DNA of 41,286 bases from Thiobacillus sp. 65-29 (GTDB lineage: Bacteria > Pseudomonadota > Gammaproteobacteria > Burkholderiales > Thiobacillaceae). The stretch is from positions 1,053 to 42,338 of the forward strand of contig MKWN01000007.1 of NCBI GenBank assembly GCA_001899775.1. The letters run 5' to 3'. Below, one piece after another: positions 26,200 to 34,139 of the stretch; within the stretch, counting starts at the first letter, position 1; every line of letters begins with the position of its first letter. The position numbers and the translations under genes are program-made. The notes below the pieces were generated by a model. It had not been told where the DNA came from and searched no databases. It saw nothing but the letters and a program-made list of their open reading frames with translations.

Positions 26200-26244
26200 T
26201 TCGGCCCGCAAGCGGGCCTCTTGCCGCCTGATGGGCAATTCGGG
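26200..26244 (-). repeat. REP-like dispersed repeat, second copy
   Basis: Read on the minus strand, this 45-bp unit matches 17854-17897 closely, sharing an AGGCGG block, a GAGGCCCGC block, the loop TT and GCGGGCCGAA. The hairpin is GGCCCGC-AA-GCGGGCC (26203-26218) on the plus strand. A more distant relative is at 14413-14435. Confidence 0.75.
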
Positions 26245-26430
26245 TTAAGGTTGCATGGGTGAGCGGCGACGTGCGGTCCGAAGCAGGTGCGGGCGGGCCG
26301 CGCAGTGGCCCATGACGGGCGAAGTCGGGAACTCTGCCGCAGCGAACGCGTTATGCGCACATCCGGCTGACGACTGACTGACATGAAATGATTCGTTGCC
26401 AACGACATCAAGCCAAGCGCCTGATTGAGT

Positions 26431-26506
26431 TGGCGTCCCCACGGGGATTCGAACCCCGGTTATCGCCGTGAAAGGGCGGTGTCCTAGGCCTCTAGACGAT
26501 GGGGAC
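26431..26506 (-). tRNA. tRNA-Glu (anticodon TTC)
   Basis: A complete 76-nt tRNA with encoded CCA on the minus strand. It begins GTCCCCATCGTCTAGAGG and has anticodon loop CTTTCAC (anticodon TTC). The acceptor stem GTCCCCA pairs with TGGGGAC. It is probably processed from the same transcript as tRNA-Ala (26744-26819), with a small coding region between them. Confidence 0.97.
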
Positions 26507-26512
26507 CTGGAC

Positions 26513-26528
26513 GACGGCCTTAGCCGTC
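26513..26528 (-). other. Hairpin between small ORF and tRNA-Glu
   Basis: GACGGC-CTTA-GCCGTC forms a 6-bp stem with a tetraloop between the stop of the 61-residue protein and the 5' end of tRNA-Glu. No U-tract follows, so a processing or stabilising structure is more likely than a terminator. Confidence 0.45.
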
Positions 26529-26541
26529 AACAACATTGCTG

Positions 26542-26727
26542 CTACTGCTTCCTGGAAAGCTGGGTGAGGGTGACGCCGAGCAGCAAACCGACGAACCCGA
26601 ATGGTACCAGCATCAGCCACGCTTCGCCTTCCTCGGCACCATTCACCATTTCCCAGAATCCGACGATCAGTCCGGCGACACTGAGGGCCAGGCCCAGCAG
26701 CGTGAAGATCACGCCCAGTTTGTGCAT
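26542..26727 (-). CDS. Small two-helix membrane protein between two tRNAs
   Basis: A 61-residue protein, 'MHKLGVIFTLLGLALSVAGL...', with two hydrophobic segments at about 5-25 and 38-55, separated by the acidic stretch 'MVNGAEEGEAW', and ending in the basic 'TQLSRKQ'. An AGGA element lies 7 nt before the ATG. No function is recognised. It lies 16 bp downstream of tRNA-Ala and 35 bp upstream of tRNA-Glu on the same strand, so it is probably expressed from the tRNA promoter. Confidence 0.75.
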   Translation of the reverse strand: MHKLGVIFTLLGLALSVAGLIVGFWEMVNGAEEGEAWLMLVPFGFVGLLLGVTLTQLSRKQ

Positions 26728-26743
26728 CGGACATCCTGTGGGT

Positions 26744-26819
<76 letters not shown>

Positions 26820-26832
26820 AACGAAGCCGCGC

Positions 26833-26861
26833 ATTCTATAGATGCCTTGCGAGCTTGTAAA
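26833..26861 (-). promoter_or_regulatory. Sigma-70 promoter of the tRNA-Ala cluster
   Basis: On the minus strand, TTTACA (26861-26856) and TAGAAT (26838-26833) are separated by exactly 17 bp. The -10 ends 13 bp before the tRNA 5' end, giving a start site a few bases upstream of the mature tRNA. It probably drives tRNA-Ala, the 61-residue protein and tRNA-Glu together. Confidence 0.85.
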
Positions 26862-26876
26862 GCATTTGTGGCAATT

Positions 26877-28259
26877 TCAATCGGGTAGCAGCTTGCCCGG
26901 GTTGAGCAGGCCGTGCGGATCGAACTCGCGCTTGATCGCGCGCATGAGGTCGAGGGTCACGGGCTCGATTTCATGCGGGACGAAATGGCGTTTCTCGGTG
27001 CCGATGCCGTGCTCTCCGGAAAGTGTGCCGCCCAGTGCCAGCACGCGCTGCATCATGGCGGCGAGTGCGACGTGGGCGCGCGCCATTTCGTCGGCGTCGT
27101 CCGGGTGCACCATGAGGTTGACGTGCAGGTTGCCGTTGCCGGCATGGCCGAAGGAAACGACCGGCAGGCGCTGCGTGTGCGCGGTGGCGTCGATGAACTC
27201 GACGAAGTCGGCAAGGCGCGACACCGGCACGACCATGTCTTCGTTGAGCTTGAGCGGGGCGATGCGCTTGACCGCGAGCGACAGTGACTTGCGTGCGGCC
27301 CACAGGCGGGCGATGCTCGCGGCGTCGAACCCGCTTTGCACGTCGAGCAGGCCGGGGCCGGCCAGTGCATCCTGTAGCGCGTCGATCTGGCGTGGCAGGT
27401 CCTGCGCCGCGCCGTCGGCTTCGACCATCAGTAGCGCCTGTGTTTCAGGCGGCAGGTGCTCCGCCGCACCGGTCGGGCGGATCGCGTCGATGGCGCGGCG
27501 GTCCATGAATTCGAGCGCGCACGGCACCACCGCCTGCCGCATGATGCGGCCGACGGCGTCGAGTGCGGCGCGGTTGCTGTCGAAGCACACGCGCAGGGTG
27601 GCGATGGCTTGCGGCGCAGGCAGGAGTTTCAGCGTCGCTTCGGTGATGAGCGCGAGCGTGCCGCCGGAGCCGACCAGCAGACGGGTGAGGTCGTAGCCCG
27701 TGACACCCTTGGTGGTGCGGCAGCCGGTGCGGATTTCACGGCCGTCGCCGGTGACGGCGCGCAGGCCGAGGACGTAGTCGCGGGTGACGCCGTACTTGAC
27801 GGCGCGCGGGCCGGCGGCGTTCATCGCGAGATTGCCGCCGATGCGGCAGTAGGCGCTGCTGCCGGGGTCGGGCGGATAGAACAGTCCCGCAGTGCGCGCG
27901 ACACGATCGATGTCGTCGGTCACCACGCCCGGTTCGACGACGATGATGCGGTTGTCCGGATCGAATTCAAGCACGCGGCGCATGCACTCGAAGCTGACGA
28001 CGGCGCTGCGGGGCGCGGGCAGGGCGCCGCCGACGTTGCTGGACCCTGCGGCGCGCGGCGTCAGCGCGATCCGGTGGGTGCAGGCGATGCGCACTAGTGC
28101 AGCCACTTCGTCGTGCGAGGTCGGAAACAGCACCGCCTCGGGTTCGACCTGACGCGGCGTTTCGTCACTGGCGTACAGGGTGCGGGTGGCCGGATCATCG
28201 AAGACGTGGTCGGTGCCCAGCGCGGCGCGAAAGTCGGCAAGCGCGCGATCGCTCAGCAT
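26877..28259 (-). CDS. FAD-binding oxidoreductase, glycolate oxidase GlcD / D-lactate dehydrogenase type
   Basis: A 460-residue flavoprotein of the PCMH/VAO superfamily. The FAD-binding domain (about 35-215) shows 'LTPRAAGSSNVGGALP', 'IIVVEPGV' and 'YPPDPGSSAYCRIGGNLAMNAAGPRAVKYG'. The C-terminal FAD-oxidase domain ends with the signature 'GTLSGEHGIGTEKRHFV' and 'DPHGLLNPGKLLP'. Such enzymes oxidise glycolate, D-lactate or D-2-hydroxyglutarate, and the substrate cannot be told from sequence. No GlcE/GlcF partner genes are adjacent. It is followed 4 bp downstream of its start by the SseB-like gene's stop, so the two may form one transcript. Confidence 0.92.
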   Translation of the reverse strand: MLSDRALADFRAALGTDHVFDDPATRTLYASDETPRQVEPEAVLFPTSHDEVAALVRIACTHRIALTPRAAGSSNVGGALPAPRSAVVSFECMRRVLEFDPDNRIIVVEPGVVTDDIDRVARTAGLFYPPDPGSSAYCRIGGNLAMNAAGPRAVKYGVTRDYVLGLRAVTGDGREIRTGCRTTKGVTGYDLTRLLVGSGGTLALITEATLKLLPAPQAIATLRVCFDSNRAALDAVGRIMRQAVVPCALEFMDRRAIDAIRPTGAAEHLPPETQALLMVEADGAAQDLPRQIDALQDALAGPGLLDVQSGFDAASIARLWAARKSLSLAVKRIAPLKLNEDMVVPVSRLADFVEFIDATAHTQRLPVVSFGHAGNGNLHVNLMVHPDDADEMARAHVALAAMMQRVLALGGTLSGEHGIGTEKRHFVPHEIEPVTLDLMRAIKREFDPHGLLNPGKLLPD

Positions 28260-28263
28260 GGTG

Positions 28264-28683
28264 TCAGCCGGCGTGCTCGGGCGGCAGTTGGGCGACGAGA
28301 TGGCCGATCATGTCGGCGTCGAAATCCATGCCGATGTCCCAGCCGGCATTGAGCGCGATGGGCACGCCGCCGCCGATGCGGCGCAGCAGCCAGGAGAATT
28401 CCACGAGCAGCCCTCCCTTGAAATCAGGGAAATGTTCAACGAAGGGTTTGGCGCGGTCGGGGCTGGTAAATACCACCAGCACGCGCGCGCCATCCTCGTC
28501 CTCGATGATCAGCGGCTCGGCCTGGGTGGAGCGCTGGAAGCCCTGGATGGCGTTTTTTTCGTCGCGCACGGGCATGAAAATCTGCTGGCCGAGCAACTCG
28601 CGGACGAAGTCCTCGGGATTGAGTTCGCCGGCGTGCACGGCGACGAGCTGGTGTTCGAGCGTGTTGTGGGGGACGAAGGACAT
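28264..28683 (-). CDS. SseB-like domain protein
   Basis: A 139-residue protein resembling the SseB N-terminal domain family: 'LVAVHAGELNPEDFVRELLGQQIFMPVRDE' followed by 'PLIIEDEDGARVLVVFTSPDRAKPFVEHFP' and a C-terminal 'GVPIALNAGWDIGMDFDADMI'. Its role is unknown; SseB itself is linked to enhanced serine sensitivity. I chose ATG 28683 (MSFVPHNTLEHQL) because residues upstream are low-complexity. It lies directly upstream of the FAD oxidase gene. Confidence 0.75.
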   Translation of the reverse strand: MSFVPHNTLEHQLVAVHAGELNPEDFVRELLGQQIFMPVRDEKNAIQGFQRSTQAEPLIIEDEDGARVLVVFTSPDRAKPFVEHFPDFKGGLLVEFSWLLRRIGGGVPIALNAGWDIGMDFDADMIGHLVAQLPPEHAG

Positions 28684-28889
28684 GGCAGGGCGCGTGGGGT
28701 TGGGTCGTCGGGCGTCGTTCGCGGGTCTAACGGTCTTTGCCGTGGCGGGGGCTGTCCTGCTGACCATCGGCGGGGGCGAACGGATATTGCGTTGCAGTTT
28801 AACGCATCATGCGGTTTCGCGCTGCGTGATACGCTGGCGGCGGGATGCCTGGATGTCGACCCGGTGCCGTGTGTGGGCGCACCAATCCA

Positions 28890-29357
28890 TTAGTCCGGGC
28901 GTGGCACCCGCACCTGGCGCGTGCCGACGATGCGGTCGTGGAGAAACTGCCGGTCGCGGTCGGCCAGCGCCCACCATAGTCCCGCGCCGCCCGCCAGGAT
29001 GCCCACCAGCGCGAGCGCGAAACGCAGCGCCGCCTGCCGCAGGCTGATGCGCCTGCCATCGCGGGCGACCAAACGGATGCGCCAGGTCTTCATTGCCAGT
29101 GTCTGTCCGCTGCGCAGCCAGAACGTGGCGAAATAGCCGAACATCACCGCAATGAGCCAACCCTGATACAGATGGCGCTGCCATGGGGTGTGCAGATCGC
29201 CTACCAGCGGCAAGACGATGAAGGATGCGACGAACACCACGGCGGCGACCAGCAGGGATTCGTAAATCATCGCGGCCAGCCGGACGCGCAGCGGGGCCAG
29301 CTCCGTGGAGTCGGCCTTGTCTTGCCGGGGAGCGGTTTCTATAGTGGATTCTGGCAC
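28890..29357 (-). CDS. RDD-family membrane protein
   Basis: A 155-residue protein with the RDD pattern: 'LRVRLAAMIYESLLVAAVVF' at the first helix, where the usual Arg-Asp-Asp is partly replaced, then 'QTLAMKTWRIRLVARDGRRIS', and a third hydrophobic segment near 115-130, with 'LHDRIVGTRQVR' at the end. About three membrane helices are predicted. RDD proteins are often small transport-related or assembly factors, and no specific role can be given. The 206 bp between this gene and 28683 show nothing recognisable. Confidence 0.85.
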   Translation of the reverse strand: MPESTIETAPRQDKADSTELAPLRVRLAAMIYESLLVAAVVFVASFIVLPLVGDLHTPWQRHLYQGWLIAVMFGYFATFWLRSGQTLAMKTWRIRLVARDGRRISLRQAALRFALALVGILAGGAGLWWALADRDRQFLHDRIVGTRQVRVPRPD

Positions 29358-29392
29358 AGGGATGCGGGTTTCACGTTGTCGCGGGAGAGGCG

Positions 29393-29797
29393 ATGCATAT
29401 CGTAAAGCAAATCGGCGCGATTCCCGGCGTTATCGCGGCAGGCGAGTACGCTTACCACGGGGACGACTTTTCCTTCGAAGGAGCGCTCACCGCCGAGTTC
29501 GTCCGCATCGTCTCGATCATGTGCCGGGTGAACACGCTGACCGCCCACATGCAGTCCGAAATCCTGGATGCCGCGGCCGGGCAAACCGGCCTTCGCCCGG
29601 TGCAGGGCTGGATCGTGCAGGGGTCGCGCATGAGTTTCTGTGCCGTCGGCAATTATTTCGCCATGGTCGACAACCGCGACGGCGCCCTCGACGAGGTGGT
29701 GCGCACCCTGCGGTCGCGGGTCGGCGACCTGCGCGGCGAGGTGCTGCCGGGTCTCTACGCGCGCATCGGGGGGGATGTGCATGAAGCCCTGTACTGA
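29393..29797 (+). CDS. DUF2173 protein, first of three tandem copies
   Basis: A 134-residue protein resembling DUF2173, with a roadblock/LC7-like outline: 'MHIVKQIGAIPGVIAAGEYAYHGD...', a long helix with 'FVRIVSIMCRVNTLTAHMQS' and a final strand pair 'VQGSRMSFCAVGNYFAMVDN'. GGGAGAGG precedes the ATG. DUF2173 proteins occur mainly in sulfur-oxidising bacteria, and their function is unknown. The two following genes are paralogues. Confidence 0.75.
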   Translation: MHIVKQIGAIPGVIAAGEYAYHGDDFSFEGALTAEFVRIVSIMCRVNTLTAHMQSEILDAAAGQTGLRPVQGWIVQGSRMSFCAVGNYFAMVDNRDGALDEVVRTLRSRVGDLRGEVLPGLYARIGGDVHEALY

Positions 29798-29824
29798 TCG
29801 CCTGCGACGAAGGGAGGCGCGTTC

Positions 29825-30175
29825 ATGAATCTTGCGGTCCTGCTCGACCAGCCGGGGACACTGGCGGCCTTCCACTTCAGCGACAGCGGTGAACTCGCGA
29901 CACATGTCGTGCGCGAAGGCGCGGGCATCACGCCGCTGATGCTGGAATTGCTGGCGCGCTCCTGCGTCGCCAACCTGGCGATCGCCGGCATGGAGGCACG
30001 CGGTTGGGAGGCGCTCACCGGGCAGGCGGGGTTCCAGCCCCTGACGGGGTTGTCCGTGATCGGGCTGGAATGGTCGGTCGTGGTCGGGCGGAATGCCGCG
30101 GTGGTGGTGCGCAATCGCGATGCCGACTACGAGGCGGCATTCGCGGTCCTGCGGCGGGTCGAGGGCGGCGCGTGA
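29825..30175 (+). CDS. DUF2173-like protein, second copy
   Basis: A 116-residue paralogue of its neighbours: 'VLLDQPGTLAAFHFSDSGEL', a middle helix 'LMLELLARSCVANLAIAGME' and 'LTGLSVIGLEWSVVVGRNAAVVVRN'. A GGGAGG ribosome site precedes ATG 29825. Its stop overlaps the start of the third copy (TGATG), so the two are translationally coupled. Confidence 0.7.
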   Translation: MNLAVLLDQPGTLAAFHFSDSGELATHVVREGAGITPLMLELLARSCVANLAIAGMEARGWEALTGQAGFQPLTGLSVIGLEWSVVVGRNAAVVVRNRDADYEAAFAVLRRVEGGA

Positions 30176-30507
30176 TGCTGGCGGCCATCGCTGCGATCCC
30201 GGGAGTCGTCGCGGTGTGCCGTTTCCGTGACGATGGCAGCCTCATCGAGGCGGAAGGACAACTCCCTGCCGAGCGCATGGCCCATCTCGCCCGCTTCGCG
30301 CAATGGTACCGGCGCTTCGTCGCCGGCAATGTCGATCTGTTGTCGCTGCTGGGTGGCGCGCAGGGCTGGTCGCCTGCACAGGGCTGGATCCTGCGCGGCG
30401 CGGTGTTGAGCGCGTGCGGCATGGGCAACCTGTTGTGTGCATTCGAGTCGGCCGAGGGCCGGCTCGACCTCATCATGCGTGCGCTCGGCGACGCCGCGCG
30501 CGATTGA
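30175..30507 (+). CDS. DUF2173-like protein, third copy
   Basis: A 110-residue paralogue, 'MLAAIAAIPGVVAVCRFRDDGSLIEAEG...', sharing the 'QGWxPxQGWILRGAxLSACGMGNLL' core with the first copy (compare 'LRPVQGWIVQGSRMSFCAVGNYF'). Its ATG overlaps the preceding stop codon. The three proteins may form a hetero-oligomer, as roadblock proteins do; this is inference. Confidence 0.72.
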   Translation: MLAAIAAIPGVVAVCRFRDDGSLIEAEGQLPAERMAHLARFAQWYRRFVAGNVDLLSLLGGAQGWSPAQGWILRGAVLSACGMGNLLCAFESAEGRLDLIMRALGDAARD

Positions 30508-30891
30508 TCAGGGCTCTTCCTGCGCGGCTTTGGCGAGCAGCGCCAAGGCGGCGGCGCGGATCGCGTCACGGCGGGCTTCACATTGCAGTTCGGCGTGAAA
30601 GCACCCGTCGCGATAGAGATAGATCGTCGGTAGATGGAAGATGTCGTAGCCGCGCGCCACACCGGTGGCTTCGGCGATATCGACCTCGTACAGGTGGCCG
30701 GCGATGCCGGCGAGCGCATCCGGCAGGATGCGTTGCCATGCGCGGCACGCGCCGCAGTGCGGTGCCGTGAACAGCACCGCGGCCACATCGGGCGTGGCGG
30801 CCAGACGGCGGTGGAAGTCTCCCTCGGTCAGTTGCACGAGGTCGTGGGCCGCCGGGATAGAATCGCGTTTTTCCTGCCGGCCGATCGCCAT
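30508..30891 (-). CDS. Thioredoxin-like protein
   Basis: A protein of up to 127 residues with a thioredoxin fold: 'AAVLFTAPHCGACRAWQRIL' carries the redox CxxC (Cys-Gly-Ala-Cys), the cis-proline region is 'IFHLPTIYLYRDG', and a C-terminal helix follows. There is no signal peptide, so it is cytoplasmic. The start is uncertain. ATG 30891 would overlap the divergent antiporter's ATG within a single CATG. GTG 30837 (VQLTEGDFHRRL) would give a 109-residue protein and leave room for promoters. The stop abuts the convergent DUF2173 gene. Confidence 0.8.
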   Translation of the reverse strand: MAIGRQEKRDSIPAAHDLVQLTEGDFHRRLAATPDVAAVLFTAPHCGACRAWQRILPDALAGIAGHLYEVDIAEATGVARGYDIFHLPTIYLYRDGCFHAELQCEARRDAIRAAALALLAKAAQEEP

Positions 30892-31891
30892 GCTGTTTCT
30901 CGAACTCTTCGGATTTCTGCTGCTCATCCTGGTGGCGGCGGAAGTCTTTGTCAACGCACTGGAACACCTCGGCGAGCGCCTGCACATTTCCGAAGGGGTA
31001 ACCGGCTCGCTGTTCGCCGCGGTCGGTACGGCCATGCCGGAAACCCTGGTGCCACTGCTGGCGATCTTCGCCGGTACCGGCAACGCGCAAACCAGTGCTG
31101 AAATCGGCGTGGGTGCGATCCTCGGTGCGCCGCTCATGCTGTCGACGCTGTCGCTGTTCCTCATGAGCGCCGCGGTCGTGCGGCGGCGCGGCCTGAAGGG
31201 GTATCTCGCGCCGGAGAAGAGCGGCCTCAAGCGCGACCTCGACTTCTTCCTGCTCGCGTTCCTGCTCGCCTTCGTCGCCATGTTCATCCCGCACGGTGAA
31301 GGCTGGGTGCGCGGCACGCTCGCCTTCGTTATGGTGATGATCTATTTTTTCTACGTCTTGCTGACACTGCGCGCATCGAGCAAGCTGGTGGAGGAAGGGC
31401 ACGGCACCGAGGCCGGGTCGCCCATGCTGCTCGCCCGCCTGGGCCTGCCGCAAAACCTGGCGATCATCGTGGTGCAGCTGGCGCTGGGGCTGGGGCTGCT
31501 CGTCGCGGGCGCGAAGGGCTTCATTCACGGTGTCGAGGCGGCTGCGCCGATCATCGGCATTTCCGCGCTGCTCTTGTCCCTGATGATCATCCCGATCGCC
31601 ACCGAGCTGCCGGAGAAGGTCAATTCGATCCTGTGGATCCGCAAACACAAGGATACGCTCGCGTTCGGCAACATCACCGGCGCCATGGTGTTCCAGGGCA
31701 CGCTGTTGCCTGCCATCGGCATTTCGCTCACACCCTGGGCGCCGCAGAAGGAAGTCCTGCTGGGGGTGCTGGTGACCCTGGTCGCCGCATTCTGGCTGCG
31801 CTGGATGGCGGTGAACGGCGGCCTGCGCGTGTGGCATCTGTTTCTCAACGGTGCGCTGTATGTGACGTATCTGGCGGCGGTGCTGCTGTAG
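30890..31891 (+). CDS. Sodium/calcium exchanger family antiporter
   Basis: A 333-residue membrane protein of the CaCA family with about ten hydrophobic segments. The duplicated alpha repeats are visible: 'GSLFAAVGTAMPETLVPLLAI' near 40-60, and 'LLSLMIIPIATELPEKVNSI' together with 'NITGAMVFQGTLLPAIGISL' in the second half. These contain the Glu residues that bind the cation. It exports Ca2+ or another cation in exchange for Na+ or H+. It starts at ATG 30890, with a TAGAAT -10-like box at 30858-30863. Confidence 0.88.
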   Translation: MLFLELFGFLLLILVAAEVFVNALEHLGERLHISEGVTGSLFAAVGTAMPETLVPLLAIFAGTGNAQTSAEIGVGAILGAPLMLSTLSLFLMSAAVVRRRGLKGYLAPEKSGLKRDLDFFLLAFLLAFVAMFIPHGEGWVRGTLAFVMVMIYFFYVLLTLRASSKLVEEGHGTEAGSPMLLARLGLPQNLAIIVVQLALGLGLLVAGAKGFIHGVEAAAPIIGISALLLSLMIIPIATELPEKVNSILWIRKHKDTLAFGNITGAMVFQGTLLPAIGISLTPWAPQKEVLLGVLVTLVAAFWLRWMAVNGGLRVWHLFLNGALYVTYLAAVLL

Positions 31892-31917
31892 ACGAACGGC
31901 CGCACGCACAAAAGAAG

Positions 31918-31939
31918 ACGGCGGGCCGTGGCCCGCCGT
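31918..31939. terminator. Bidirectional intrinsic terminator
   Basis: ACGGCGGGC and GCCCGCCGT form a 9-bp GC-rich stem around a 4-nt loop. It lies between the convergent antiporter and PEP-CTERM genes, followed on the plus strand by TTTC and on the minus strand by CTTCTTTT. Confidence 0.85.
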
Positions 31940-31981
31940 TTCAGTGCATTGACACGACGCCGACGCGCCGTGGTGCAACGC

Positions 31982-32878
31982 TCAGCTCATGCGGCGGCGC
32001 GCGGCGAAACCCACCAGCCCGAGCCCGGCGAGCATCATGGCCCAGGTTTCGGCTTCGGGAACCGGCGTCACGTCCCAGCCGATGTCCTTCATCGCCGCGT
32101 AGTCGAGGTCGGTGAAGCGCTTGCGGTCGCCGATATAGACCGTGGGATCCATGGCGGCTTCCTGCGGCACGCCATTCACCACACTCATCGTGCCTTCGGC
32201 CCAGTGGGCTTCATCGCCGTAGAGCGAGACCGGTCCGGTGGTCGCCCCATGGAATACCCCGCCCGTAACCAGGTTGCTGAAAGAGTCGGCAATGCCGAAA
32301 CCCAGTACGTGCGCGAGTTCATGTACCGCCACCGAGTAGAAATCCGCTTCGTAGGTGTCGAGTCCGGTGGTGGTGGTGCCGAAGTGCCACGTCTCCGCGC
32401 TGTTGAAGCTGATGCTGCCGCCCCATAGGGCGAAGTCGGTGGCGGTGGCTCCGCTGACGGTGCCCTGGCCGCGGCTCGCGGCGTCGGCGCAGAACGTGGC
32501 GATGCCGGAACAGCTGTATCCGCCCGCGCCACCCAGGCCCAGTGTTCCGGAAGCCAGATTGGCCCCGCCGACGTAGACGCGGATAACATCCGTGGCGAAA
32601 TCCTGCTTGGCGAGGGAAATATCCACGCCGAAGGGGTCGCTCGGGTTGAAGAAAACGGCACTGAAGTTGTTCGCACCCGACGAATCAATGGCCCACAGGC
32701 TGTCGGCGAAGCGGGTTTCGAACACTGCCGCGGCCGCTTCCAGCGCAGTCATGCTGCCGGCGTTGGACGAGAAAAAGCCCGCGGTGTCGTAGCTGTAGTC
32801 GAACTGGATATCGATATTGGCGTGGGCCTGGCTGCTCATGGCGAGCAACAGGCCGGCTGCCAGCGTGCGTGTGTGCAT
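31982..32878 (-). CDS. PEP-CTERM protein with metzincin-like protease motif
   Basis: A 298-residue exported protein. An N-terminal signal peptide ends near 'SSQAHA' (residue 20). The C terminus is a PEP-CTERM sorting signal: 'VPEAETWAMMLAGLGLVGF' then 'AARRR'. The middle contains HELAHVLGFG (186-195), the zinc-protease HExxHxxG pattern, followed by Asp198. The usual third His at 196 is Ile, and Asp198 may be the third ligand, as in related NF038122-type proteins. PEP-CTERM proteins are processed by exosortase and end up in the exopolysaccharide matrix. AAGGAGG precedes the ATG at 32878. Confidence 0.9.
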   Translation of the reverse strand: MHTRTLAAGLLLAMSSQAHANIDIQFDYSYDTAGFFSSNAGSMTALEAAAAVFETRFADSLWAIDSSGANNFSAVFFNPSDPFGVDISLAKQDFATDVIRVYVGGANLASGTLGLGGAGGYSCSGIATFCADAASRGQGTVSGATATDFALWGGSISFNSAETWHFGTTTTGLDTYEADFYSVAVHELAHVLGFGIADSFSNLVTGGVFHGATTGPVSLYGDEAHWAEGTMSVVNGVPQEAAMDPTVYIGDRKRFTDLDYAAMKDIGWDVTPVPEAETWAMMLAGLGLVGFAARRRMS

Positions 32879-32964
32879 GGTGTTCCTCCTTGGTCTTGGG
32901 TGGACAGGGTTGTTGTTCTGGAGAACCCGCGTTGTGCGGAAATTGTACTACGTGATGGCTGGCG

Positions 32965-34131
32965 TCACGTCGTGCGGCGGAAGGGTTCGGCGAGTTCGTC
33001 CATATAGTGGGTGACGGCCACGGATTCGCGTTCCAGGAAGCGTTCGACGGCACCGCGGAATTCGGCGTGTTCGAGCCAGTGCCACGAATGCGTCGCAGTG
33101 GGGACGAGGCCGCGTGCGAGCTTGTGTTCACCCTGCGCACCGCCTTCGAAAACTTGCAGCCCGTGTGCGATCGCGTATTCGATGCCCTGCTGGTAACAGG
33201 TTTCGAAATGCAGGCCGGGCAGGTATTCCAGCGTACCCCAGTGGCGACCATACAGGCGCCCGCTGTCCTTCATGCAGAACGAGCAGGCGGTAGGTGCGCC
33301 ATTGCGGTCGGCGATGATCAGCAGCACATTGTCCGGCAGGGTTTTGCGCAGCGCCGCGAAGAATGCCGGGTTCAAATGGGGCGCGCTGCGATGACGGGCG
33401 TAGGTGTCGGCGTAGCAGTGGTAGAAGAAATCCCAGTCGGCGTCGGTGCTGTCGCGGCCTTCGACCCAGCGGAAGGTCACGCCGAGCTTGGCGAGCTTCT
33501 TTCTTTCCTGGCGGATTTTCTTGCGCTTGTCGTGGGTGAGCGCGGCGAGGAAATCGTCGAAGCGGGCGTAACCGGCGTTGTGCCAATGGAACTGGAAGCC
33601 GCTGCGGTGCAGCAGGGAAGTCGCATTGAGTGCTGTGTGGTCAGGCTCGGTCGGAAACAGGATGTGGAACGACGAGGCGTTGAGATCCCGGGTGAGTGTG
33701 AGCGCTGCCTGGATCAGTGCCGCGCGATCGCCGTCGTTTCTTGCCAGCAGGCGCGGCCCCGGCACCGGCGAGAAAGGCACGCAGCACACCAGCTTGGGAT
33801 AGTAGTTGAGCCCGTGGCGGCGGTAGGCGTCGGCCCAGCCGAAATCGAACACGAACTCGCCCCAGGAATGATGCTTGACGTAGAGCGGCATGGCGGCTTC
33901 GAGCCGGTCGGCGCGGAACAGCGCCAGGTGCACCGGTTCCCAGCCGATGTCGGCACCGATGCAGCCGGTGGCTTCCAGCGCGGCGAGAAAGGCATGCTGC
34001 ACGAAGGGCGATTCGCCGGCGAGTGCGTCCCAGGCGACCGGATCGAGGTCGGACATGCGCGTCACGACGCGGACGACGGCTTCCGTCCCTTGGGGGTTTG
34101 CTTCAAAATGCACGTTTTCGCGGACTTTCAT
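32965..34131 (-). CDS. FemAB-like / GNAT-fold N-acyltransferase (PF04339 type)
   Basis: A 388-residue protein of the 'DUF482' (FemAB_like) family with two GNAT-like halves. Family signatures include 'ESPFVQHAFLAALEATGCIG', 'FDFGWADAYRRHGLNYYPKLVCCVPFSPV', 'HDKRKKIRQERKKL' and 'HFETCYQQGIEYAI', with 'FEGGAQGEHKLARGL' near the end. The acyl acceptor is unknown. The ATG at 34131 lies 8 bp from the divergent sucC start, so each promoter must lie within the other gene or its 5' part. A TTG at 34140 is less likely. Confidence 0.85.
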   Translation of the reverse strand: MKVRENVHFEANPQGTEAVVRVVTRMSDLDPVAWDALAGESPFVQHAFLAALEATGCIGADIGWEPVHLALFRADRLEAAMPLYVKHHSWGEFVFDFGWADAYRRHGLNYYPKLVCCVPFSPVPGPRLLARNDGDRAALIQAALTLTRDLNASSFHILFPTEPDHTALNATSLLHRSGFQFHWHNAGYARFDDFLAALTHDKRKKIRQERKKLAKLGVTFRWVEGRDSTDADWDFFYHCYADTYARHRSAPHLNPAFFAALRKTLPDNVLLIIADRNGAPTACSFCMKDSGRLYGRHWGTLEYLPGLHFETCYQQGIEYAIAHGLQVFEGGAQGEHKLARGLVPTATHSWHWLEHAEFRGAVERFLERESVAVTHYMDELAEPFRRTT

Positions 34132-34139
34132 CAACAACA

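Larger units (their letters stand above)
26010..26430. other. 421-bp intergenic region with palindrome and REP-like unit
   Basis: This region holds no convincing gene on either strand. It contains the 5' untranslated region and presumably the promoter of the PEPCK-like gene, a perfect palindrome at 26028-26047 and a REP-like unit at 26200-26244. The remainder up to tRNA-Glu shows nothing I recognise. Confidence 0.6.
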
